Shown one piece after another: positions 1-5,799 of a DNA stretch of 6,974 nucleotides. The translations under genes were made by a program, and so were the position numbers. Source of the DNA: DASUAL01 sp035763805 (GTDB lineage: Bacteria > Gemmatimonadota > Gemmatimonadetes > Gemmatimonadales > GWC2-71-9); contig DASUAL010000127.1 in the NCBI GenBank assembly GCA_035763805.1, forward strand, positions 1 through 6,974. Direction: 5' to 3'. How positions within the stretch are numbered: the stretch's first letter is position 1; every line of letters begins with the position of its first letter. A model generated the notes under the pieces. It did no database searches. It had not been told where the DNA came from and worked only from the letters and a program-made list of their open reading frames with translations.

Positions 1-248
1 GTGGGATAGTCCATGCCGAGGCGCTTCATGAAGAAGGTGAAGACATCTCCTGCCTCGTGACATACGAAGCAGTAGAACATTCCCTTCCTGGGGATGACGG
101 CGAAATTGCGGTGGGTGCCGCCGTGGAACGGGCAGGGGCCGCGGTAGTCCGAGCCGGTGCGCTTGAGCTCCACGTGCTCCCCGATGATCCCCACCAAGTC
201 GGCGGCCTCGCGCACCTGCTCGATGACGTCGTCGGGGATCAAGCTCAT
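1..248 (-). CDS. dnaG: DNA primase DnaG, N-terminal fragment (cut by window edge)
   Basis: This is the start of replicative DNA primase, which makes RNA primers for Okazaki fragments at the replication fork with the DnaB helicase. Only the first 82 residues are present; the rest lies beyond base 1. The N-terminal CHC2-type zinc ribbon is complete: the ligands read as C39-x2-H42 (CPFH) and C60-x2-C63 (CFVC). The preceding segment (IPDDVIEQVREAADLVGIIG) is typical of the DnaG N-terminus. Where most DnaG proteins have EKTPSF after CPFH, this one has GGTHRNF, a lineage variant rather than damage, because the ligands and spacing are kept. The ATG overlaps the mutS2 stop as ATGA (248-245). No Shine-Dalgarno sequence is visible upstream (GTCGAATTCCACGC precedes the ATG), so translation probably depends on coupling to mutS2. 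Identity is secure; the core TOPRIM domain cannot be assessed. Confidence 0.95.
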   Translation of the reverse strand, partial: MSLIPDDVIEQVREAADLVGIIGEHVELKRTGSDYRGPCPFHGGTHRNFAVIPRKGMFYCFVCHEAGDVFTFFMKRLGMDYP

Positions 249-2515
249 GCGTGGAATTCGACGATGGTGACGCCGTGCCCGCCCTGGCTCGCGGGCGCGA
301 ACCCGAAGCGCCGGACGCGGGGGTCGGCGGAGAGGATCTCGTGCACGCGCCGGCGCACGGCTCCGGTACCCTTGCCGTGGATGACCCGGAGATACGGGAG
401 ATCGGCGAGGACGGCGTCGTCGAGCGCTCTCACGAGTTGGGCCTCGGCTTCGTCGACTCGGAGGCCGCGGAGCGACACTTCGGTTGCCGCGTTGACTGCC
501 GGCGCTTGGGCGGTCAGGCGGTCAGGCGGTCGGGGGGTCGGGGAAGACGCGTGCCGCCCTCTCTTCAGCTCGTCCAACGATATCCACCCTTCCCGTTTCC
601 CCTTGCCCTCTTCCCCGGCCTCTCCACCGGTCGTTTCCTCGATGGCCTGCTCGACCAGCCGCCGCGCTTCTCGCGCCGTAGCCTCGTCGACGGCCGCCCG
701 GGCCTGGGCCAGCGCCTGCTCGACCTTGCGCCGGGCCTCGAGCAAGTAGGCACGGGCCTGCTCGCGCGCCTCACGCTCCAGCGTCCGGGCGCGGGCCCGC
801 ACCTCGCGCTCCCGCGCCGCGACGTCGTCCGCCCGGGCGTCGACCTTCGCGGCGTCGTCCCGTAGCGCCACCTCGCGCTCGGCGAGCTCGCGTTCGCGTA
901 TCTCGAGCTCCCGAGCCCGCGCCTCCACCGTCGCCAGCAGCGCGTCGAGCGCCCGCTCGGCGTGCGGCACCGCGCGCTCCGCTTCGTCGAGCACCTCAGG
1001 CGCGACGCCGAGGCGGCGCGCGATCGCGAGGCCGTAGGAGCGCCCGGGCACGCCCTTCAGGAGGCGGTACGTGGGCGTGAGCGTCTCGGCATCGAACTGG
1101 AGCGATGCGTTCACGATGCCCACCGTCTCCGCCGCGAGCTTCTTCAGGGCGCCGAGGTGCGTCGTGGCGAGGGTCACGGCGCGGCGGCGCGTGAGCGTCT
1201 TGAGGATCGCGGCGGCGAGGGCGCCCCCTTCCGCGGGGTCCGTGCCGCTGCCGATCTCGTCGAGCAGCACGAGCGACCCCGCGCCCGCGTGCTCGAGGAT
1301 GTCCCGCAACGCCGCGACGTGGGCCGAGAACGTCGAGAGGCTTGCCGCGATCGACTGCCGGTCCCCGATATCGGCGAACACCGCGTCGAACACCGGCAGC
1401 GTGGACTGGGGCCCCAGCGGCGGGATGACGCCGCTCTGGGCCATCAGACAGAGTAGGCCGACGGCCTTGATGAGCACGGTCTTGCCACCCGTGTTCGGGC
1501 CCGAAACGAGGACCGTGCGCTCGTCCGGGGCGAGCACGAGATCGAAGGGCACGACCGGCGGCTCGGCGCCGATCAAGAGCGGATGCCGGCCGTTCCGGAT
1601 CGCGAGCGGGCCTGCGCCGATGGCGGGCGCGAACCCGTTCACGAACGCGGCGTAGTGGGCGCGCGCACAGAGGTCGTCGAACGCGATGCACATCTCCCAC
1701 GCCGCGGCGATCGCACTCCGGTGCGCGCGCAGGAGATCCGTGAGATCACGCAGCACGCGGAGCACCTCGCGCTGCTCGTCCGCCTCGGCCGCACGCAGCT
1801 CGTTGCCCAGCTCGATCACTTCCGGCGGCTCGACGAACACGGTAGCGCGCGTCGCCGACTCGTCGTGCACGATGCCGCCCACGCGGGCGCGTGCCGTGCT
1901 GCGGATCGGGATGACGTAGCGGCCGCCGCGCACCGTGACCGCCGCGTCCGGGGCCCGGTCCGACTGGTCCAGCCCGCCGAGAATCGCCTCCAGCTTCGCG
2001 ACCAGCCGCTGGCGCGCCTCGCGCACGCGCAGGCGCGCCCGCGCGAGCGCGCGCGACGCCGCGTCACGCACCGTGCCGTCGGGGTCGAGGGACTCCGCCA
2101 GCCGCTTCTCGAGCTCGCGCGGCGGGGGATCGACGCGCAGTGCGGCGGTGAGCGGCGCGTCCGTCGCGAGACGCGTGAGGTCTGCGGCCACGATGCGCGC
2201 GGCCACGAGGGCATGCCCCACGGCGGCGAGCTGCGGGCCCTCGAGCGCGCTCCCGGGGACGACGAGCAGTTCGAGCGGGGGCCCAATGTCGGGCACCGGC
2301 TCGGCGCGCAGGGATTCCTCCGTGAGGATGACGCCGGCGAGCTCGGCGACCTGGGAGAGGGCGGCGCGGATCGCGTCCGGGTCGGCTCCGGGCGTCCGGC
2401 TCTGCACGCGGGCGGCGCCGAGCGGCCCGGCGGCGTGCGCTGCCACCCGCTCCAGCGCGGCAGCAAACTCGAGTGTTTCCAGCACGGCGGGGGCGACCCC
2501 TCCCGCGAAGCTCAT
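245..2515 (-). CDS. mutS2: Endonuclease MutS2 with C-terminal Smr domain
   Basis: MutS2 is a MutS-family ATPase without mismatch-repair domains. In known members it suppresses homologous recombination, acts on branched DNA, or rescues collided ribosomes. The 756 residues show the family order: core/lever region (about 1-320), ATPase with Walker A GPNTGGKT (339-346), signature region around DIGDRQSIAASLSTFSAHV (382-400), Walker B LVLLDE (415-420) and H-loop ATTHL (450-454). A long charged Ala/Arg/Glu coiled coil follows (about 520-625), then a low-complexity linker (627-678) and the Smr domain (679-756) with HGKGTG (713-718). Two points are odd. The linker lacks the KOW-like beta domain usual in Bacillus-type MutS2 and is instead Gly/Glu/Lys- then Pro-rich, coded by repetitive DNA. 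The Smr motif usually written LDLRG reads VSLRG (680-684), so Asp is replaced by Ser. The start ATG overlaps the yqeY stop (ATGA); a GAGGAG lies about 14 nt upstream, farther than ideal. The ATPase appears intact. Confidence 0.97.
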   Translation of the reverse strand: MSFAGGVAPAVLETLEFAAALERVAAHAAGPLGAARVQSRTPGADPDAIRAALSQVAELAGVILTEESLRAEPVPDIGPPLELLVVPGSALEGPQLAAVGHALVAARIVAADLTRLATDAPLTAALRVDPPPRELEKRLAESLDPDGTVRDAASRALARARLRVREARQRLVAKLEAILGGLDQSDRAPDAAVTVRGGRYVIPIRSTARARVGGIVHDESATRATVFVEPPEVIELGNELRAAEADEQREVLRVLRDLTDLLRAHRSAIAAAWEMCIAFDDLCARAHYAAFVNGFAPAIGAGPLAIRNGRHPLLIGAEPPVVPFDLVLAPDERTVLVSGPNTGGKTVLIKAVGLLCLMAQSGVIPPLGPQSTLPVFDAVFADIGDRQSIAASLSTFSAHVAALRDILEHAGAGSLVLLDEIGSGTDPAEGGALAAAILKTLTRRRAVTLATTHLGALKKLAAETVGIVNASLQFDAETLTPTYRLLKGVPGRSYGLAIARRLGVAPEVLDEAERAVPHAERALDALLATVEARARELEIRERELAEREVALRDDAAKVDARADDVAAREREVRARARTLEREAREQARAYLLEARRKVEQALAQARAAVDEATAREARRLVEQAIEETTGGEAGEEGKGKREGWISLDELKRGRHASSPTPRPPDRLTAQAPAVNAATEVSLRGLRVDEAEAQLVRALDDAVLADLPYLRVIHGKGTGAVRRRVHEILSADPRVRRFGFAPASQGGHGVTIVEFHA
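510..541. repeat. Tandem 8-bp repeat (GCGGTCAG, about 4 units) inside mutS2
   Basis: On the plus strand, two exact GCGGTCAG units (510-517, 518-525) are followed by GCGGTCGG (526-533) and a degenerate GGGGTCGG (534-541). The unit is not a multiple of three, so the encoded peptide (residues 659-669, proline- and arginine-rich) is not itself repetitive. It lies in the low-complexity linker between coiled coil and Smr domain. The GGCGGT core is shared with the 10-bp repeat in hemW at 5916-5955. Confidence 0.8.
587..625. repeat. Polypurine/polypyrimidine tract in the mutS2 linker
   Basis: Thirty-nine bases are almost pure pyrimidine on the plus strand (purine on the mutS2 coding strand), interrupted only by isolated guanines. 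They encode residues 631-643, a run of Gly, Glu, Lys and Arg. The tract sits about 45 bp from the 8-bp tandem repeat, and together they account for most of the linker where other MutS2 proteins carry a KOW-like domain. Strand-asymmetric tracts of this kind are prone to slippage; any role beyond a flexible linker is unknown. Confidence 0.6.
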
Positions 2516-2955
2516 ACGGTCGCTGCCAGCTCCTCGCGCGCGATCTGGTTGACCAGCTTGCCGTCGGCCCGGCCCTTGAACTGCGGCATCACCTGGCCCA
2601 TCAGCTTCCCGAGATCCTTCGCGCCCGCGGCGATCGCATCGCGGACCGCGCGGCGGATCTCTTCCGGTTCTGCGGCGGCGGGGAGGAACGCCTCGAGCAT
2701 GCGCACTTCGGCAAGTTCGCGCTCGGCGAGCTCGGCGCGGCCGGCGGCGGCGTACTGCTCCGCTGCCTCGCGGCGCCGCCTGATACCGCGCCGCAGCACA
2801 TCCGCGGCCTCGTCGTCCGAGGCGGGGTGGTGGAGCTCGATTTCGGTGTTCTTGAGGTCTGCGAGGATGGTCGAGAGGAGAAGCGTGCGCGCCTGATCGC
2901 GTTGTTTGCGGGCCTCGTTCATCGCGGCGCGCAGCCGCTCGGGCAACCCCGGCAC
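2512..2955 (-). CDS. yqeY: YqeY/GatB-related protein (Asn/Gln amidotransferase tail-like)
   Basis: This 147-residue protein belongs to the YqeY family, which resembles the C-terminal helical tail of GatB, the tRNA-binding part of the Glu-tRNA(Gln)/Asp-tRNA(Asn) amidotransferase. Free-standing members have no firmly established function; a tRNA-related role is inferred from the GatB likeness. Family hallmarks are an N-terminal helix with an R-TLLLSTILADLKNTEIE stretch (about 23-40), a charged helical middle (about 45-95) containing EVRMLEAFLP (83-92), and a C-terminal segment with KDLGKLMGQVMPQFKGRADG (113-132), matching the usual D-GKVMG-VMPK-KG-ADG pattern. Length is normal. The start is GTG at 2955, 2 nt after the rpsU stop, which gives the expected N-terminus; no Shine-Dalgarno is evident, so coupling to rpsU is likely. 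Its stop overlaps the mutS2 start. The rpsU-yqeY neighbourhood is common in bacteria. Confidence 0.93.
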   Translation of the reverse strand: MPGLPERLRAAMNEARKQRDQARTLLLSTILADLKNTEIELHHPASDDEAADVLRRGIRRRREAAEQYAAAGRAELAERELAEVRMLEAFLPAAAEPEEIRRAVRDAIAAGAKDLGKLMGQVMPQFKGRADGKLVNQIAREELAATV

Positions 2956-2957
2956 AG

Positions 2958-3146
2958 TCAGACCGGCCGGGTGCGCCGGTTCTTGCGGCGCGCGGCGTTC
3001 ATCTTGCGCTTCTTTCGCTCGCTCGGCTTCTCATAATGGCGGTGCTTACGCAGGTCGGACAGTATCCCTGCCTTCTCGCACTTCTTCTTGAAGCGCTTCA
3101 ATGCGCGTTCGAAACTCTCGTCATCATGAATGATGACTTCCGGCAT
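2958..3146 (-). CDS. rpsU: Small ribosomal subunit protein bS21
   Basis: bS21 is a small basic protein of the 30S platform near the 3' end of 16S rRNA, involved in mRNA engagement at initiation. The 62 residues match the family throughout: an N-terminal PEVIIHDDESFERALKRFKK segment, a conserved CEKAGILSDLRKHRHYEKPSERKK-type core (cysteine at 23) split here only by normal variation, and a lysine/arginine-rich tail ending RRKNRRTRPV. The ATG at 3146 is chosen because it gives the canonical MPEV start; an in-frame GTG at 3188 would add 14 unrelated residues and begin inside the upstream hairpin. No purine-rich Shine-Dalgarno sequence is visible before the ATG (CAGTTAGCGAACACC), and the leader is AT-rich relative to its surroundings. 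The gene is followed after 2 nt by yqeY and then by mutS2 and dnaG, a variant of the rpsU-dnaG macromolecular-synthesis operon. Confidence 0.96.
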   Translation of the reverse strand: MPEVIIHDDESFERALKRFKKKCEKAGILSDLRKHRHYEKPSERKKRKMNAARRKNRRTRPV

Positions 3147-3180
3147 GGTGTTCGCTAACTGTGATTGACGCAAAAACTTA
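3147..3180 (-). promoter_or_regulatory. AT-rich leader upstream of rpsU, candidate promoter/5' UTR
   Basis: The 34 bases before the rpsU ATG are markedly AT-richer than the rest of the window, reading TAAGTTTTTGCGTCAATCAC and then AGTTAGCGAACACC on the coding strand. This is the only such patch near a gene start here and follows the largest intergenic gap, so a promoter for rpsU-yqeY-mutS2-dnaG is plausible. I cannot define convincing -35 and -10 boxes at proper spacing, so this is a location-based inference only. Confidence 0.3.
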
Positions 3181-3233
3181 GCGGCCACCTGACCCCGGAC
3201 GCAAGCCCGGGCAGGTCATCCCGGCGGCCACCT
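3181..3233. repeat. 10-bp direct repeat (GCGGCCACCT) flanking the hairpin
   Basis: GCGGCCACCT occurs exactly at 3181-3190 and 3224-3233, 43 bp apart, with most of the palindromic hairpin between. The upstream copy (in gene direction) encodes the Arg-Trp-Pro of the HinT C-terminus. The arrangement resembles a target-site duplication around a 33-bp palindromic insertion, but a chance or local duplication is not excluded. Confidence 0.6.
3187..3216 (-). terminator. Hairpin at the hinT stop codon; possible weak terminator or 3'-end stabiliser
   Basis: On the transcribed strand the sequence folds as ACCTG-CCCGG, an 8-nt loop (GCTTGCGT), then CCGGG, a 2-nt bulge (GT) and CAGGT. That is a 10-bp GC-rich stem beginning at the last base of the hinT TGA stop. 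A run of five T follows, but about 10 nt beyond the stem, so it does not meet the usual intrinsic-terminator layout. It could terminate partially, protect the 3' end of the upstream message, or be a small palindromic repeat, as the flanking 10-bp direct repeats hint. Confidence 0.5.
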
Positions 3234-3554
3234 CATGGGCCGCCCGCCCAGCACGTGCAGGTGCAGGTGGAACACCGTCTGCCCGCCGTCCGGGTTCGTG
3301 TTCACCACCACGCGGTAGCCCCGGTCGGCTACCCCCTGCTCGCGCGCCAGGTCGCGCGCAAACGCGAGCAAGCTGCCGAGCAGCTGCACGTCCTGGGCGT
3401 CGTTGAGCGAGCCGACGTGGTGCGTCGGGATCACGAGCAGGTGTGCCGGCGCCTGTGGATTGATGTCCCTGAACGCGAGCATCCCGTCGCCCCGCTTGAC
3501 GACCATCGCCGGGATCTCGCCGGCCGCGACCTTGCAGAAGATGCAACCCGCCAT
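3216..3554 (-). CDS. hinT: Histidine triad (HIT) family protein, HinT-like purine nucleoside phosphoramidase
   Basis: HIT proteins of this branch are small homodimeric cytosolic enzymes that hydrolyse nucleoside phosphoramidates and adenylated substrates; the physiological substrate is often unknown. The 112 residues match the HinT-type architecture: an N-terminal CIFCKVAAGEIPA segment with C4 and C7, the DINPQAPAHLLVIPTHH strand region (30-46), VVNTNPDGGQTVFH (83-96) and the catalytic triad HLHLH (H96, H98, H100) followed by VLGGRPMRWPPG, the usual C-terminus. The ATG at 3554 is preceded by the best Shine-Dalgarno in the window (GAGGGAGTGAGGATCAG), 25 nt after the dnaJ stop. The stop coincides with the base of a strong hairpin. 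It is probably co-transcribed with hrcA-dnaJ. The symbol is assigned by family resemblance; the exact substrate is inferred. Confidence 0.94.
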   Translation of the reverse strand: MAGCIFCKVAAGEIPAMVVKRGDGMLAFRDINPQAPAHLLVIPTHHVGSLNDAQDVQLLGSLLAFARDLAREQGVADRGYRVVVNTNPDGGQTVFHLHLHVLGGRPMRWPPG

Positions 3555-3559
3555 CTGAT

Positions 3560-3572
3560 CCTCACTCCCTCG
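3560..3572 (-). promoter_or_regulatory. Ribosome binding site of hinT
   Basis: On the coding strand the stretch before the hinT ATG reads GAGGGAGTGAGGATCAG, giving a GAGG core 5 nt from the start codon and a second purine block just upstream. It is the only clear Shine-Dalgarno sequence at any start in this window; the other genes rely on weak sites or stop/start overlap. Confidence 0.65.
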
Positions 3573-3579
3573 AAACCCG

Positions 3580-4740
3580 TCAGCTCCCGAATGCCTGCCT
3601 CAACTGCTCCCAGAACTTCTTGCCGACGCGCTCTTCCGACGGCGGGGCCGTCTCGATCTTGGCCAGCTGCTCGAGGACCGCCCGCTGCTCCGGCGTGAGC
3701 TTCGTGGGCGTCCACACGTGCACCCGCACATGCAGGTCGCCGCGGCCGCCTTCGCCGAGCCGGGGGAGACCCTTGCCGCGCAGGCGGTAGATCGTCCCCG
3801 TTTGCGTCCCCGGCTGGAGCTTGAGCGCCGTGACGCCCTCCGGCGTGGGGATCTCGACCTCGGTGCCCAGCGCCGCGTGCGCGAACGACACCGGGAGGTC
3901 GTACACCAGGTCGGCGCCGTGACGCTCGAAGCGCGGGTCCTCCCCGATGTCGAGCACGGCGATGAGATCGCCGGGCGGGCCGTTGCGGGGGCCCGGCACG
4001 CCCTGGCCGCGCATCGTGAGGTAGTGGTGCTCCTGCACGCCCGCGGGGACGTCGATCTGCATCGTCTTCTCGGCCTTCACGCGACCGTCGCCCTGACACT
4101 TGGTGCACGCGTCGAGAATCACCTTGCCCTCCCCGGCGCAGCTGGGGCAGGGCGAGACGGAGACGAACTGGCCGAACATCGAGCGCGCGGCACGCCGCAC
4201 TTCCCCGCCCCCGCCGCAGGTGCTGCACGTCGTGGAGCGCGTGCCTGCCGTCGCCCCGGTGCCGCCGCACGCGGTGCAGCGCTCCAGCGTGCGCACGCGC
4301 ACGGTCTTCGTAGTGCCGGTCGCGACCTCCTGGAGCGTGAGTTTCAGCGAGACCTTCAGGTCCTGACCGCGATGGCGCTCCCGGCGCGCGCGCTCGCCGC
4401 CGCCGAAGAAGGCGTCGAACCCGCCGAGCCCGCCGAAGTCGCGCATGAAGATGTTGAGCGCCTCGGAGAGGTCGAAGTGCGCAAAGCCGAAGCCGCCCCC
4501 CGCGCCGGCGCGCAGACCCGCGACGCCGTAACGGTCGTAGGCCGCGCGCTTCTCGGGATCCCGCAGGACTTCGTACGCCTCCGTGATCTCCTTGAACTTC
4601 TCCTCGGCGCCTTGCTTCTGGTCGGGTCCGACGCGGTCGGGGTGGTACTGCATCGCGAGGCGCCGGTAGGCCTTCTTGATCTCGGCCTCGTTCGCATCCC
4701 GCTTGACGCCCAGCAGGCGGTAGTAGTCGGCGGCGCTCAT
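3580..4740 (-). CDS. dnaJ: Chaperone protein DnaJ (class A Hsp40)
   Basis: DnaJ binds unfolded proteins and stimulates the DnaK ATPase in the cytosol. The 386-residue protein is a complete class A member: J domain (1-72) with the HPD motif at 33-35, a Gly/Phe-rich region (about 73-116), a zinc-binding domain with four CxxCxGxG-type modules (CTACGGTG 155-162, CSTCGGGG 172-179, CPSCAGEG 198-205, CTKCQGDG 212-219), and the C-terminal substrate-binding domains (about 225-345) ending in a short charged tail. The second module has Gly in place of the intermediate residue but keeps both cysteines. The Gly/Phe region includes an unusual helical-looking insert, DLSEALNIFMRDFGG (90-104), which I associate from memory with Gemmatimonadota-like DnaJ. 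The ATG overlaps the hrcA stop (ATGA, 4740-4737), indicating coupling. Its usual partners grpE and dnaK are not beside it and must be elsewhere. Confidence 0.98.
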   Translation of the reverse strand: MSAADYYRLLGVKRDANEAEIKKAYRRLAMQYHPDRVGPDQKQGAEEKFKEITEAYEVLRDPEKRAAYDRYGVAGLRAGAGGGFGFAHFDLSEALNIFMRDFGGLGGFDAFFGGGERARRERHRGQDLKVSLKLTLQEVATGTTKTVRVRTLERCTACGGTGATAGTRSTTCSTCGGGGEVRRAARSMFGQFVSVSPCPSCAGEGKVILDACTKCQGDGRVKAEKTMQIDVPAGVQEHHYLTMRGQGVPGPRNGPPGDLIAVLDIGEDPRFERHGADLVYDLPVSFAHAALGTEVEIPTPEGVTALKLQPGTQTGTIYRLRGKGLPRLGEGGRGDLHVRVHVWTPTKLTPEQRAVLEQLAKIETAPPSEERVGKKFWEQLRQAFGS

Positions 4741-5774
4741 TCGAGGAGCTCGCCCACGAGCCGGCTCGTGTGGTCGACGAGCGCCACGATCTTGTCATAG
4801 GGCATGCGCGTCGGACCCAGGACCCCGATCACCCCGGAGAGCGGCCCCAGCCGATACGACGCGGTGACCAGCGTGAATGACGCCAGCCGGGCATTGCGGT
4901 GCTCCGCGCCGATCGTGATCGTCAGACCCTGCCCCGGTCGTTTCGTGAGCGCCTCCCGCAGCAGGTCGCGCCGCTCGGTGACTTCGATCAACCCCTGCAA
5001 CCCTTCCTTGGTAGCGAACTCGGGCTGCCCCGCGAGCAGCTGCGCGCTGCCGAGCACCACCCCGCCCGCCCCCCCCGCCGGAGCAACGTCGAACAGCTCG
5101 TCCGCCTCCTGGATGAAGATGTTGAGCAGCTCGCTCGCCCGCGCATCGGTCGCCGCGTCGCGCAGCCGGTCGGAGAGCGTGGCGCGGATCTCGCGCAGCG
5201 TGAGTCCCGCGAGACGCTCGTTGAGCACCAGCGCCACTTTCACGACGGCGTCGGGCGCCATGTGCGACGGCACCTCGACGAAGATGGTGCGCACCACGCC
5301 GCTCTTGAGCGTGAGCACCAGCATCATGCGATCCGAGGAGACCTGCAGCAGCTCGAGCCGCTCGAGCACTGCCGCGTCGAGCGACGGGCTCACCGCGACG
5401 CCGAGCTCCTTGGTCAACACGCCCAGGACTTGCGCCGCGCGCTCCAGAATCTGATCCACCGCGTTCCGCTCGCTCGACAACTCCTCGCGGATGTGGTACG
5501 ACTCCGAGGCCGAGACTGTCGGCAGCCGCATGAGCGAATCGACGTACACGCGGTAGGCGAGATCGGTCGGGATGCGACCGGCCGAGGTGTGCGGGTGGTA
5601 CAGATACCCCTTTTCCTCGAGATCGCTCATGGTGTTCCGGATCGTGGCGGCGGAGAGCGCCAGCCCGAACCGCCGGGCAACAGTCCGACTGCCCGCCGGT
5701 TCGGCGGTCTGCACGTAGGTCTCGATGACAGCTTCGAGGACCTGCCGCTCACGCTCGCTGAGGGTAGCTACCAT
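4737..5774 (-). CDS. hrcA: Heat-inducible transcription repressor HrcA
   Basis: HrcA represses heat-shock operons by binding the CIRCE inverted repeat and is kept active by GroEL. The 345 residues align with the family over the full length: an N-terminal winged helix (about 1-75) with ERERQVLEAVIETYVQTAEP, the recognition region SAATIRNTMSDLEEKGYL and the wing HTSAGRIPT, then a GAF-like dimerisation domain with a central insertion, ending GPTRMPYDKIVALVDHTSRLVGELL, which is a hallmark. I chose the ATG at 5774 because MVATLSERE starts at the normal position; a GTG at 5819 would add 15 residues and overlap hemW. The upstream sequence has only a weak AGGT, 12 nt from the start. No CIRCE-like TTAGCACTC-N9-GAGTGCTAA element was seen upstream, so self-regulation is not evident here. 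An 8-G run in the coding strand (plus 5069-5076) lies in a Gly/Ala/Pro linker. Confidence 0.97.
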   Translation of the reverse strand: MVATLSERERQVLEAVIETYVQTAEPAGSRTVARRFGLALSAATIRNTMSDLEEKGYLYHPHTSAGRIPTDLAYRVYVDSLMRLPTVSASESYHIREELSSERNAVDQILERAAQVLGVLTKELGVAVSPSLDAAVLERLELLQVSSDRMMLVLTLKSGVVRTIFVEVPSHMAPDAVVKVALVLNERLAGLTLREIRATLSDRLRDAATDARASELLNIFIQEADELFDVAPAGGAGGVVLGSAQLLAGQPEFATKEGLQGLIEVTERRDLLREALTKRPGQGLTITIGAEHRNARLASFTLVTASYRLGPLSGVIGVLGPTRMPYDKIVALVDHTSRLVGELLE

Positions 5775-5799
5775 GGCCAACTGATTACCTGCAAACAAT

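Noticed and set aside
1583..2896. Long plus-strand open frame of 437 codons opposite mutS2 and yqeY
   Set aside because: It has Arg/Ala/Gly-rich, family-less composition and lies wholly antisense to well-recognised conserved genes; at this GC content long antisense frames are expected.
3147..3188. GTG at 3188 as the start of rpsU
   Set aside because: The extra 14 residues do not match bS21 and the start would lie within the upstream hairpin; ATG at 3146 yields the canonical MPEV start.
3172..3216. Canonical rho-independent terminator after hinT
   Set aside because: The stem is strong but the five-T run begins about 10 nt beyond it, so it is listed only as a possible weak terminator.
3431..4798. 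455-codon minus-strand frame overlapping dnaJ, hinT and hrcA
   Set aside because: It is a frame-shifted shadow of dnaJ; the true frame contains the HPD motif and all zinc modules.
3718..4800. 360-codon plus-strand frame opposite dnaJ
   Set aside because: It has no recognisable domain, is antisense to dnaJ throughout, and its composition is that of a complementary-strand artefact.
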